Positions 23,924-35,580 of a DNA stretch of 64,000 bases are shown one piece after another. Source of the stretch: Diospyros lotus. Its lineage: Eukaryota > Streptophyta > Magnoliopsida > Ericales > Ebenaceae. The stretch's first letter is position 1. Each line of letters opens with the position of its first letter. A program made the translations under genes and the position numbers. The stretch is taken from positions 4,278,001 to 4,342,000 of the forward strand of contig NW_026267104.1 of assembly GCF_014633365.1 (NCBI RefSeq). The letters are read 5' to 3'. The notes beneath the pieces are model-generated. The model did not search any database. It was not told the origin of the DNA and saw only the letters and a program-made list of their open reading frames with translations.

Positions 23924-24893
23924 ATGTGCCACATTGAAAGAGGCGGTGTTCATGCCACTATCAATTCATCGTACTTATGGACACATTGTGTGATTTTGAA
24001 GCTGACAAAAAACATGAGGCTTCAGAGTTCTGGCCACTGTCATGATGTGCACGAACTAAAAGATTTTTTTGATTGGCTTTGCAATATATATTGGAGATGG
24101 GAAAATTGGTCGGGAAAATGATGGAAAAATGATCGTCGATATTCCACGTGATGTTTTGGTTGGCGCATCGGATGATACAATTCAGTCTATAGTTGAGAGT
24201 AGGTCTTTTTTAGAAAGTGTTTATGATGCATCCTATATGCAAGGAAGAGCCATTCTAACACCCACACTCGATGATGTCCAAGTTATAAATGATTTCATGA
24301 TTTCCAAAATTTCGTTTGAAGAGATGACATATCTTAGCTCAGACACAATGTGCCACACTGAAAGAGTATTTGGTTTGTTTACAGAAATTTATTTAATCGA
24401 ATGTTTAAGTGGAATAAGATGTTTCGGGGTGCCTAATCATGAATTGAAGCTTAAAGCTGGTGTCCCTATTATGCTTATGAGAAATATTAATCATGCTTCA
24501 GGACTTTGCAATGGTACGAGATTGGTCATCACGAAACTCAGATGCCATGTTTTAGAGGCAAAGATGTTGTTAGGTGGTAATGCAGGTGACAAGGTTTTTA
24601 TCCCACGTATGTCATTAACTACTTTAGATGTGCAGTTACCTTTTAAATTTCAGAGAAGACAGTTTCCACTAATTGTTTCTTACGACATGACCATAAACAG
24701 GAGTCAATGTCAATCACTGTCACACGTTGAACTGTACTTGAAGAGGCCAGTGTTTGCTCACGATCAACTTTACATTGCACATTCTAGACTTACAAGTCGA
24801 CAAGGATTGAAAATTCTCATATATGACGGTGAAAAAAAACAAATTGATTCGACAACAAATGTTGTGTATAAAAAAGTGTTCCAAAAATCGTAA
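23924..24893 (+). pseudogene. PIF1-type Helitron helicase, C-terminal half, frameshifted
   Basis: The first part (23924-~24070) reads INSSYLW and LTKNMRLQS. The frame then changes near a T-run at ~24064-24090, and 24069-24893 continues with IGDGKIGREN, ILTPTLDDVQVINDFM, VPIMLMRNINHASGLCNGTR and the last helicase motifs MTINRSQCQS and QLYIAHSRLTSR. This is the order of the PIF1-like helicase of plant Helitrons. The usual GQ in the KSQGQ motif is CQ here, and the Walker A half is missing. Non-functional remnant. Confidence 0.9.
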
Positions 24894-25023
24894 CAATACT
24901 TTATATGTCAATTTATTCATATTACATTTGAATTAGCTCATATTACTCTTATTATAATATTTTTCAATTAAAATTTATTTTTTCAATATTTTATGTCCGT
25001 GCAACGCACGGGTGTGAAACTAG

Positions 25024-26543
25024 TTTACATAACAATACAAGTTGGGAAGGTCCAAGTGATTAGATTAGGACCATTGAATCATATGTGAGAGCAAATGGTT
25101 TGATATCCGCACCATCAAAGCCCCTATATTTAACATATTCCAAGAATCAGCTGTAATCACGCATCAAATCAAGACTCAAGACCCAATATCAAACGTGTCC
25201 CTAAGAACTAATGAATGTTCATCAACCTCAAACTTAATTATTAACATTACTCTTTAATTAAAATTAAGAATTAATAAGGGACGTCTTGACCTGTTTGAGA
25301 AATAATAAATAAAAAAATTATTTTATCTTTCACTTCTCTCTTATCTTTTTTTTTTTTTTTTTCTCATTTCCGCTCCTCCCATTAAAAAAATCAAAATTAA
25401 AAATAAGCGATAATAGACAGTTATTAACCGTCAACCACTGATGACCATTCAAAGAAAGGAGATAAAAGAGAGGGGAGAAACCCCAGACCATCTAGGTTAA
25501 TGGCGAATGAATTCAATCATTTCGGAAGATGAACTTAGATTTATCGTAAAAAATAAGATGATGATAATAATAATAAATTTAAATTAATCAAGATTTATTT
25601 GTATCTAGTCACGTGGGTTCATTGTTGCTCAAAACACTCCAGATCTGAAACAATCGTTAATACAATCAAAGCTTTAGCAAAAAAGAAACAAATGAGAGAC
25701 TTAAGAAAACCTCGGACTGAGATATATAGCAGCCCCTAGATTTGTGTTTCTATTTTCTATTTTTTTCATGTAAATATATATACGTATGTATTTTTGTGTA
25801 CAAAATTATATAATTACCAAAGAGAGAGAATCATTATAAGTGTTTACCATTTCGCTATAGTTTACTCTTGTACTTTGAGTTTTTTTTTATGTAACAACTT
25901 GAACTTTTTGTTGTTTCGATTATACTCTTGTATTTGTATTTTTTAGTCAATTTAATCCATGTATTTTCGTGTATAAAAAAAATAAAATAAGATGATAAAA
26001 TATATGTCACACTCTGTTCACATCAAGTACAAAGATTAAATTAACTTAAAAATACAAGTCCAAAAATATAATCAAAATAATCAAAAGTTTGGATTACCAC
26101 ACAAAATATATATATATATAGATATTAAATTAACTCAAAAATATAAATTTAGACATGTAATAATCAAAATAAAGAAAAATTTAAATGACTACGCCAAAAA
26201 AAATAATAAAAGTATACAAACAATAATATAGTATTTGGCTGGCAAAGAATTATTTCATAATACTTAAGATTACTTTCCTTGCACAGTCGCTCACCGTTTG
26301 TGATTATTTCACAATACTTAATGGAGAGAAAGAGATTAATTGCTTGTCAGGCATAGTAAAGTCTATAAATGATGACCATCCAATTATGCACCAAAAAAAA
26401 AAAAAAATTCTGTTCACATCACCCACAGAAATTTTGTACACATTTATATTAATTATACACATAATATAATATATATTAATATAAAAATATCACATATTAA
26501 GTGTCATTTATAAATATCTAAGTAACATTTCTAATATTAAAAT
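25024..26543. other. Unit 2 spacer homologous to 2140-4150 and 49290-51010
   Basis: No gene. It resumes exactly where unit 1 continues after the Helitron target (TTTACATAA). It contains a copy of the foldback repeat (~25870-26200). It lacks the 180 bp MITE: the empty site with one TAAGT is at 25837-25841. Confidence 0.7.
25870..26200. repeat. Foldback-like inverted repeat, unit 2 copy
   Basis: Same element as at 3440-3880, somewhat shortened. The left arm (~25870-25975) and right arm (~26010-26130) pair imperfectly. Confidence 0.5.
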
Positions 26544-27653
26544 TAAAAAAACAAACTTAGTTGGAAGTTCCAATAGGGGGAATAAACTTTCATAATTTCA
26601 TTAATCCGAGATATGTAAATATACACACAAAAGCTCCTAAAAAAACTCTTATAATTTAGTTCTAAATTACAACAACATATTTTGTTCATATTAGAATTAT
26701 GATTACTCTAGGATTTCCTTATCTGATTTTAAGGAACATACTTATCTTTTATCTTGAAGTTTTCTCTTCTTTATCTTTTCGTGTGATGTTTGAATTCTTT
26801 CTCTTTATCTCTCCAACACTCCCCCTCAAGGTAGTGAATAAATATCCATCATTTTCAGCTTACCTCTAATAGATTCAAATTAATTTTTGTTTTTGCATTA
26901 CTTTAGTAAGGATATATGTTTCTTGAAATTCAGTAGAAATGAGTGAAACTTATATCTTTTCTCGCTATTTTTTACTTGACAAAAGATCGGTCAATTCTCA
27001 CGTGTTTTATTCAATCATATTGAACTAGATTTTTCACAATGTTAATTGTCGATTTATTGTCACTATTGAGAATTTTCGGAAAGGGTATTGGTAAGTGTAA
27101 GTCTTCTAGCATTTTCTCCACCCAAATCACTTAACATAACCCTTGTGAAATAACCCTATACTCTGCTTCTGCACTACTTCTTACTTCTCCAAGTTACCAA
27201 AATTTTTCATAATTTTTTACAAAATCTAGATGTAAATCTACTGTGCTCAATAGAACCAGTCCAATCACAAATGTTTTTATTCCTCTATCTTAACTCTTCT
27301 TAAACAAGAGTCTTTTCCTAGGAGTTTCTTTTAGGTACCTTAGAATATGATATGCAGCCTCAAGATGTCTTCTTGTGGGAGAGTGCATGAACTGACTTAC
27401 TATGCTTACAGCATATGCAATGTTAGGTCCTGTGAATGATAGGTAGATCAACTTTTCCCCCAACCATTGATATCTTTCCTTGTCTACTTGGTATTCTAAT
27501 TTGCTATCTTCTTTGTTCTTCCAATTAGGCTCTAAGGGAGTATTAGCCGGTTTATAACCAAGTTTTTCAGTTTCTTTCAGCAAATCAAGTGTGTACTTCC
27601 TTTGAGATATAAATATTCCTTCCTTGCTTCTTGTTACTTCCATTCTCATGAAG
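26544..27653 (-). mobile_element. Ty1/copia retrotransposon, truncated unit 2 copy
   Basis: One LTR (26544-26820) is preceded by the same AAAAT as in units 1 and 3, followed on the plus strand by the polypurine complement CTCCCCCTCAA and the 3' part of the polyprotein. The frame 27290-27649 has FISQRKYTLDLLKE, NTPLEPNWK and HILRYLK, typical of the copia reverse transcriptase-RNase H junction. Homology ends near 27653, so the other LTR and most of the element are lost. Confidence 0.85.
27290..27649 (-). pseudogene. Copia RT/RNase H connection fragment
   Basis: A 119-residue open frame, the best preserved coding piece of the copia family in this window. It covers the region downstream of the YVDD block: SKEGIFISQRKYTLDLLKE (residues ~8-26), a tandem of Pro- and Asn-containing linkers, then SIVSQFMHSPTRRHLEAAY and ILRYLK (~86-109). 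The frame ends where the element is truncated. Part of a dead element. Confidence 0.85.
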
Positions 27654-27861
27654 AATTTTATTAAGGATTTAGAAGTTGTGTTAGATATTCTTTTTTTTAA
27701 ATAATAATATAGACTTGGCCGACATAATCCATTTCAAAAATGGGTTCAAACTCAATTGGGCCCACTCAAGAAAAGCCCAACCGAGAGTGGGCCAACTGGC
27801 CCATTTAACACTTCCAAGTTTTTCATTTTCATATGTTTGGAAGGTTTTCTTTATTGTAGAA
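27654..27861. other. Unassigned sequence between copia and LINE
   Basis: Unit 2-specific. It holds GGCCCA-rich words on one strand, but no repeat end or gene was recognised. Confidence 0.4.
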
Positions 27862-27878
27862 AACATGGGAGGAATGTT

Positions 27879-29511
27879 TTTTTTTTTTTTTTTAAGTAAG
27901 AATAATATTAAAACAAAACAACACCGAAGCGACTACAACCAAGGCCAAGCCATACCTCGAACCACAAAAACACCAGGGGAAACAGAGCACCAATCACCCT
28001 CTGGAGCAAACCAACAAAATAAAAGAATAAAGAAATATATACAAAAATCACAAGACAACTGTCGGAAGCACCCCAAATAGAAAAAAAAACTACTCTGAGA
28101 TCATTTACAAGAGCAGAACTAAATATAGCACAATCCCATAAAAGCGAGACCACAGGGGAACAAAAGCTCAAAAAGCACAGGCACCAAGCATGAAAATACA
28201 TGATCACAACAAACAGCCACTCCTAATGGGAGAATAAGCTAAACTCTCGGAAGCTTCCAGACATGACGAAGGGCATGACTCTACAAAGATGACTTAAAAA
28301 GAACTGTCGACAATCGGGTCCAAACAGCACATTAGATCTGATGCGCCAATTGAGAAGCAGATCTCTTCTGATCCCAAAAACATCTATTGTTATGCTCCTT
28401 CCAGATATAATACACCAAAGCATGAAGCACCAGCCTATTAGTCGTCTGCCAGGGGCCCTTTTCTACTCCATCTAGCAGTTGCCCAAAGCACACTCATATA
28501 CCATCGATGCTAAGGCCAACTAAATTTCTTAGATCTACGAAAAAAAGCCATCACCACTCGAGAAAATGGACACTCAAAAAAGAGATGACAATGACTTTCC
28601 GCATTAGCCGTGCAAAGAAAACATCTATTCAGAAAAGACAAAAATAGATTAATATGATCAAGAGTAGATAAATGTTCTCGCATTGCCAACCAGAGAATAA
28701 ACTTATGGGCTGATATACACTCAAACCACACAAGCCTATACCAAGAAACCCTAAGGCGTTGAACTTGAAGATCCTGGAATGCTGCCTTGACAGAAAACTC
28801 CCTACTCGAGGTTGAAAGCCAACATGGCTTATCTCGACTCTCAACACGAGGGAGTTGAGGAAGATAGATGCGAATCAAGTTAAAGTCCAAGGAAAATGAG
28901 GTCTCCGACCAGATCCAAGAGCCATCTTCAATAAAATCCGCTACCTTAGCTAAACTAGCGATACCTAATTATCGAGGCAATTGGCAAGAGAAACGATCAA
29001 TGAGAACACCTAACGGGTGCCACTGATCATGCCAAAGAAAGGTACTACGACCATCTCCGATCCTCCAACCAAATCGGGATCTCATAACACCCCTAAGAGA
29101 GAGTAACTTCCTCTATTACCATGGGTAGGCATAGGGTGTTTTAAGCAACCAGAAACACTCCCCTTTAATCCGATACCATTTAACCCAAAGGGACTCTCTA
29201 TCCTTTAAGAGCAAATGCCAAATTAACTTGGCCACTAGAGCTTGATTCCAAATATAAAAAGGCTTCATACCCAAGCCTCCATGCTCTCTAGGGTAGCAAA
29301 TCTCTCTCCACGCACCTTCACTTTATTAGAATTAGCCTCATCACCCCTCCATAAGAAATTTCTAATTAATTGCTCTATCTCTTTAATCACTCACTTCAAA
29401 AGGATAAACACGAATGCCCAGTATACATAAATGGTAGATAAAACAGAATGCACCAATTGCAGACACCCTCCAAAGGAAAGTAACCTACTACGCCAAGAAC
29501 AAATGTCTAGC
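27879..29511 (-). mobile_element. 5'-truncated LINE (non-LTR retrotransposon)
   Basis: The poly-A tail is seen as a T-run (27879-27893) on the plus strand. A perfect 17 bp target-site duplication, AACATGGGAGGAATGTT, flanks it (27862-27878 and 29512-29528). The minus-strand coding remnant ends in a reverse-transcriptase zinc-binding (zf-RVT) domain at 28510-28890. Further upstream (about 29100-29260) the minus strand reads LIWHLLLKDRESLWVKWY, as in plant L1-type ORF2. Only the last ~1.6 kb is present. Confidence 0.93.
28510..28890 (-). pseudogene. LINE zf-RVT domain fragment
   Basis: A 126-residue frame from the C-terminal end of an L1-type ORF2. Residues ~35-75 match the Trp-rich helix region (WYRLVWFECISAHKFILWLA), and residues ~90-112 carry the zinc-binding CFLC and HCHLFFECPFS. 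Plant ORF2 proteins are about 1300 residues, so this is a small remnant. Frames on both sides are broken. Confidence 0.88.
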
Positions 29512-29528
29512 AACATGGGAGGAATGTT

Positions 29529-31069
29529 GTTTGCAATGTCTAGCAATTTTCAGTTTCTGGTGCATTTTAGACCAGAAACAAGTGTGTGTGTGTGTGTGTG
29601 TATTTAAAGTTATATTGTTTTGTTTAATTAAAATTGAATATTAAATTATTATTAATTTTACTTGAATATACATACATATAAATTTATATTAAATAAGAAC
29701 AAAATTAATTTGCCTGAATAGACTATGTTAGTTCATCCACTAGATAATTGATTCAAGGGCCTTGATATGTTGCTCAGACAATAGATCTTGAAAGGGGGGT
29801 TGCCACGTCAGTTGTGTTGCTCGACGCGGGCAACATATTAGTTTTCATTGATTTGGTTTTTGATATTTAATCTAAAAACTTTTTAGTCCAATCCAATCTA
29901 ATCTAGATCAATTACAGAGCCTCACAAATCCCCATTCCTTCATACCAAGCACATTATTTAGATACTAACGTATACTCGTGTCTAAAGTTACGACGATATA
30001 AATAATATTAAGATTAAAATGTAGTTATAATTTATGTGTATTATGTTGAAATTTATGAAGAACTTGTAACAATTTTGCTTGTATTAAACGCTTTACAAAA
30101 CTCAAATAAGAAACAAACATATAAGATTTATAATGTTCACTAATATGGCAAATCAAAATATAAGAGCAAGTAAAAAAAAAAAATGTAAACACTAAACAAA
30201 AAATAGAAATTAAAGTGATTGTATACTTGTTAACGTTTTATAAGAAAAAAAAATTACTAAATCTATATAATAAAACACATCAATAAGTGCTCTAGGATCC
30301 TGTATTCTACATACTAGCATGTATTCTACAATTAAATATCAACCTGTATTCTACAATTCCAAACAGATCAAATATAAAAAAAATTAAATATCAAATAATG
30401 CACAACAGCCAAGACTCTGCAATCTAAAAGAAATTAAAATTAAAATGCATACCAATTAATGCTACTGACATCAAATTATAACTACATAAAAAAAACAAAC
30501 ATTATATTGTCATACACCAAAAGAGTGGGTTAAAACTTTACAAAAGATGTATCAATAATATATCTTCAAACATGTGTTTGCCCAAACTTCATCCTCATTA
30601 CTTTCCAAAAAGTCTTTGTATCAACTTGTATGTATCCTCAATGAGAAACATACACAACAATTTGGTAATTTGTGGAAACAAAATAAATATAAATTAGTAC
30701 ATTAGCTGGAAATATACACATCAAAATGCTTTGAGATTGAAATTACCTTATTACATCCCCATCGAAGAAAGCTAGTCGTATTTTTGCTTTTAAGCTCTAT
30801 AGATTTTTCGATCCAATCCTACAAAAGTTCATATTTCAAATTATTATTAAATTAAAATTTTATAAAAAGTTATATAATCAATAGAAATAAATCTACATGG
30901 TTACCTTTTAATAAAAGTTAATGGTATTAAATTATCATTAAAAGTTAATAGTCTATAAAAATGTTATTAAGAGTTAAATGAGATTTTTAGGTGTGAATGA
31001 GATATTCTCAATGTGTAATAAATTTTTGTATAATTTTTATACGTTGTTTATATTATAAAAATTAATTAA
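29529..31069. other. AT-rich spacer, nothing recognised
   Basis: Contains a (GT)n run (29582-29601). Otherwise no gene, element end or match to the other units was seen. Confidence 0.5.
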
Positions 31070-32500
31070 TCTATATATATATATTATAACAAAATAGCCG
31101 TCAAATCATTTTCCCGCCCATTTTCAGTTTCTATTTTGATATTTTATTATATTTTTTTTATTTTATTTCTTACCCAAAATAGAATTTTTGTAGATCATTA
31201 ATTAAGTCTAAATTTATGGAAAACATGTAATTCTTGAAATCTATAGATAATTTTTTTAGCAATAAAGTGCTTGGAGAATGTGTAAACATGGTATATGAAG
31301 AGACAAGAATTAATCTATATTATTAATTCTTAAATATTAACATAAAATATATATCTATATCTATATCTATATATATATTATAACAAAATAGCCGCCAAAT
31401 TCTTTTCCTGCCCATTTTCAGTTTCTATTTTGATATTTTATTATGTTTTGTTTAGTTTTTTTCTTACCCAAAATAGAATTTTTGTAGATCATTAATTAAA
31501 TCTAAATTTGTGAAAAACATATAATTTTTGGAATCTGTAGATAATTTTTTTTAGCTGTAAAGTGCTTGGAGATCATTAATTGGGTCTAAATTTGTGGAAA
31601 ACATGTAATTCTTGGAATCTGTAGATAATTTTTTTTAGCTGATATCTATATCTATATATATATTATAACAAAATAGTCGTCAAATCATTTTCCCGCCCAT
31701 TTTCAGTTTCTATTTTGATATTTTATTATGTTTTATTTATTTTATTTCTTACCCAAAATAAAATTTTTGTAGATCATTAATTAAGTCTAAATTTATGGAA
31801 AACATGTAATTCTTGGAATCTGTAGATAATTTTTTTTAGCAGTAAAGTGCTTGGAGAATGTGTAAACATGGTATATGAAGAGACAAGAATTAATCTATAT
31901 TATTAATTCTTAAATATTAACATAAAATATATATCTATATCTATATATATATTATAACAAAATAGCCGCCAAATCCTTTTCCCGCCCATTTTCAGTTTCT
32001 ATTTTGATATTTTATTATGTTTTGTTTATTTTATTTCTTACCCAAAATAGAATTTTTGTAGATCATTAATTAAATCTAAATTTATGGAAAACATGTATTT
32101 CTTGGAATCTGTAGATAATTTTTTTTAGCTGTAAAGTGCTTGGAGATCATTAATTAAGTTTAAATTTGTGGAAAACATGTAATTCTTGGAATTTGTAGAT
32201 AATTTTTTTTAGCTGATATCTATGTATATATTATAACAAAACAGTCGCCAAATCCTTTTCCCGCCCATTTTCAGTTTCTATTTTGATATTTTATTATGTT
32301 TTGTTTATTTTTTTTCTTACCCAAAATAGAATTTTTGTAAATCATTAATTAAGCCTAAATTTGTGAAAAATATGTAATTCTTGGAACCTGTAGATAATGT
32401 TTTTAGCTATAAAGTGCTTGGAGAATGTGTAAGTATGGTATATGAAGAGACAAGAATTAATCTATATTATTAATTCTTAAATATTAATATAAAATTTTAA
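31070..32500 (+). repeat. Five tandem copies of the Helitron 3 5' end, alternating types
   Basis: The marker ATAACAAAA lies at 31086, 31380, 31665, 31954 and 32233, with spacing 279-294 bp. Copies 1, 3 and 5 end with a GAGAATGTGTAA..GGTATATGAAGAGAC segment. Copies 2 and 4 instead carry a second GATCATTAATT..AAACATGTAATTC segment. The pattern is therefore long-short-long-short-long, a dimeric higher-order repeat of about 570-580 bp. Each copy begins with the TCTATATATATATTATAAC word that forms the element's 5' terminus. Confidence 0.9.
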
Positions 32501-32919
32501 TTAAAATAAATTACAGAAAAATAAAACTTTTTTAAATCGAGATAAATCTTGAGATATCAAGTAATACTATCATATACCGATTGCTAAGTAATTTTTTTTA
32601 AAAATAAATTTAATTTTTTATTTTATTTTCCATAATTTATCTCTCATTCTCTCTCAATAAAACCACCACTCAAAACTCTAAAACTCTTAATTAGTTTCAA
32701 AATTATGCAAAAAAAATACAAATCTTATATATATTTATGTTATTACTTAATTTTGAAAAATAATTAGTTCGTAGGTTATGTTAAATTAGTTATTTAGCAA
32801 AATTAAATTATTTTAAATAAGTCATTTAAGTTATTTTGACAAAATTAATATTTTGTATAGGCTATTTATATTTATCATATGTTGTTATATATTTTTTGAA
32901 AAATTTATTATATTTTATA

Positions 32920-35580
32920 TTTTTATTATTGACAGCAAGAATATGTGAAGTCATTATGGATAATTAATTTTGAAAATTTGATTATTATTATTTATATAAT
33001 TAATTGATTATTTAAATTATCTTTATTTTTTATATACTTTAATTAATTTAAATGTTATAATTTTATATATAACTTAAATATTATAATTTTATTTTTAACT
33101 TTTTTTTTGTTGTTTTCTTAAAAATTTGACCTATCTTAAATGTCGTAATTGATTGCTGGGAGGAATATGTAAAGTCATATATGGATAATCAATTTTAAAA
33201 ATTTTATTATTATTATTTATATAATTAATTAATTATTTAAATTATCTTTATTTTATATATAGTTCAATTAATTTAAATTTATTTTTTATAATTTTAAAAG
33301 TTATAATTTTACTTTTTAACTTTTTTTTTTTTGTTACTTTCTTAAAAATTTGACATGTCTTGAATGTGGTAATTGATTGCAAGGAAAAATATGTGAAGTC
33401 AGATAATCAATTTCAAAAATTTGATTATTATCATTTATATAATTAATTAATTATTTAAATTATCTTTATTTTATATATATTTTAATTAATTTAAATTTAT
33501 TTTATTATAATTTTATATATAACTTAATAAATTATTATCATTTATTTAATTAATTTAACCATATTTTCTTATTTTCAACAAATTAGTTTTAACTGTGTTT
33601 CTGGTTTGTCAATGTAAAGGAATTTTGTGTAACAGTTTAATTTTTTGGAAGTCGTCCCAGGATTAAAATTTCCAATTAATAGTTATTTTTTAACTTTAAG
33701 TTTTCTAAGAGGAATATATAAAATCATGTATGGATAATCAATTTTGAAAATTTGATTATTATTATTTATATAATTCATTGATTATTTAAATTATCTTTAT
33801 TTTCTATATAGTTTAATTAATTTAATTTACTTTTTTTAATTTTAAATGTTATAATTTTATATATAACTTAATTGATTATTATCATTTATTTAATTAGTTT
33901 AATCGGGCTTTCAGTTTTCAATCAATTAATTTTAATTGTGTTTCTGGTTTGCCAATGTGAACAAGTTTTGTGTAACAACTTAATTTTTTGAAAATCATCC
34001 TAGCATTAAGTTTTCCAATTAATAGTTATTTTTTAGTTCTATTTTTTTTGTTACTTTATTTAAATTTTAACCTATCTTAAATATGGTAATTAATTGTCAA
34101 GGAGAATATATGAAATCATGTATAGATAATCAATTTTAAAATTTTGATTATTATAATTTATATAATTAATTAATTTAAATTTATTTTTTAAATAAATCGT
34201 TTAAGTTATTTTGATTAAATTAATATTTTGTATAGACTATTTATATTTATCATATGTTCTCATATTTTTTTTGAAAAATTTATTATGTTTTATATTTTTA
34301 TTATCGACAGGAAAAATATATGAAGTTACATATGGATAATTAATTTTAAAATTTTGATTATTATCATTTATATAATTAATTGATTATTTAAATTATCTTT
34401 ATTTTATATATATATAGTTTAATTAATTTAAATTTATTTTTTTATAATTTTAAATAAAAATATTTTGTATAGGCTATTTATATTTATAATATGTTGTCAT
34501 ATTTCTTTTAAAAAATTTATTATATTTTATATTTTTATTATTGACAGGAGAAATATGTGAAGTCACATATGGATAAATAATTTTAAAATTTTGATTATTA
34601 TCATTTATATAATTAATTAATTATTTAAATTATCTTTATTTTTTATATCTATAGTTTAATTAATTTAAATTTATATTTTTATAATTTTAAATGTTATAAA
34701 TTTATATATAGCTTAAATATTATAATTTTATTTTTTAGATTTTTCTTTTTTGCTTTCTTAAAAATTTGACCTGCCTTGAATATGGTGATTGATTGCAGGG
34801 AGGAACATATAAAGTCATGTTAATGTGAACAGATTTTGTGTAATAACTTAATTTTTTAGAAGTGATCATAACGTTAAGTTTTTCAATTAATAGTTTTTTT
34901 TTTTTTATTGCTTTCTAAAAGTTTTGACTTATCTTGATTGTGTTAATTAATTGTCAGGAAAAAGATGTGAAATCATGTATAGATAATTAATTTTGAAATT
35001 TTGATTATTATAATTTATATAATTAATTGATTATTTAAATTATATATTATATATATATAATTTAAATTTATTTTTATTTTAAATGTTATAATTTTATAGA
35101 TAACTTAAATGTTATAATTTTATTTTTAACTTTTTTTTTGTTGATTTTTAAAAAAATTGATAGTTTTGAATGTGATAATTGATTATTAGGAGGAATATGT
35201 GAAGTCATGTATTAATAATCAATTTTGAAAATTTGATTATTATCATTTATATAATTAATTATTTATTTAAATTATCTTTATTTTATATATAGTTTAATTA
35301 ATTTAAATTTATTTTTTTATAATTTTAAATGTTATAATTTTATATATAACTAAATGTTATAATTTTATTTTTTAACATTATTTTTTTTTTTTGTTTCTTT
35401 CTTACAACTTTGAAAATTTGATTATTATCATTTATATAATTAATTGATTATTTAAATTATCTTTATTTTATATATAGCTTAATTCATTTAAATTTATTTT
35501 TTATAATTTTAAATGTTATAATTTTATATATAGCTTAAATGTTATAATTTTATTTTTTAACTTTATTTGCAAACATAGTG
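32920..35580 (+). repeat. Degenerate tandem array inside Helitron 3
   Basis: About ten diverged units of roughly 200-380 bp. They are recognised by a block like GAATATGTGAAGTCA (near 32940, 33175, 33385, 34315, 34550, 34965, 35190) followed by GATTATTATCATTTATATAATT. In many units the block is preceded by TTGACAG or TTGATTGCAG, which look like 3' splice sites. The array could derive from one captured exon-intron edge, but no gene was recognised. Confidence 0.65.

Larger units (their letters stand above)
21128..25023 (+). mobile_element. Helitron 2, with RPA-like and helicase remnants
   Basis: 3896 bp from TCTATTATTATATT to the 3' terminus. That terminus contains the hairpin CCGTGC-AAC-GCACGG (~24997-25011) followed by GTGTGAAACTAG. 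It is inserted between A and T in a sequence that is uninterrupted in unit 1 (AATAAATTTACAT, ~2136-2148) and unit 3. No target duplication. The order is a duplicated 5' end, RPA70-like coding pieces (22273-23429), then a PIF1-type helicase C-terminal half (23924-24893). There is no replication-initiator (HUH/Rep) domain and no helicase N-terminal half, so it cannot move by itself. Confidence 0.92.

Noticed and set aside
21128..25023. Autonomous Helitron
   Set aside because: No replication-initiator domain is present and the helicase lacks its N-terminal half.
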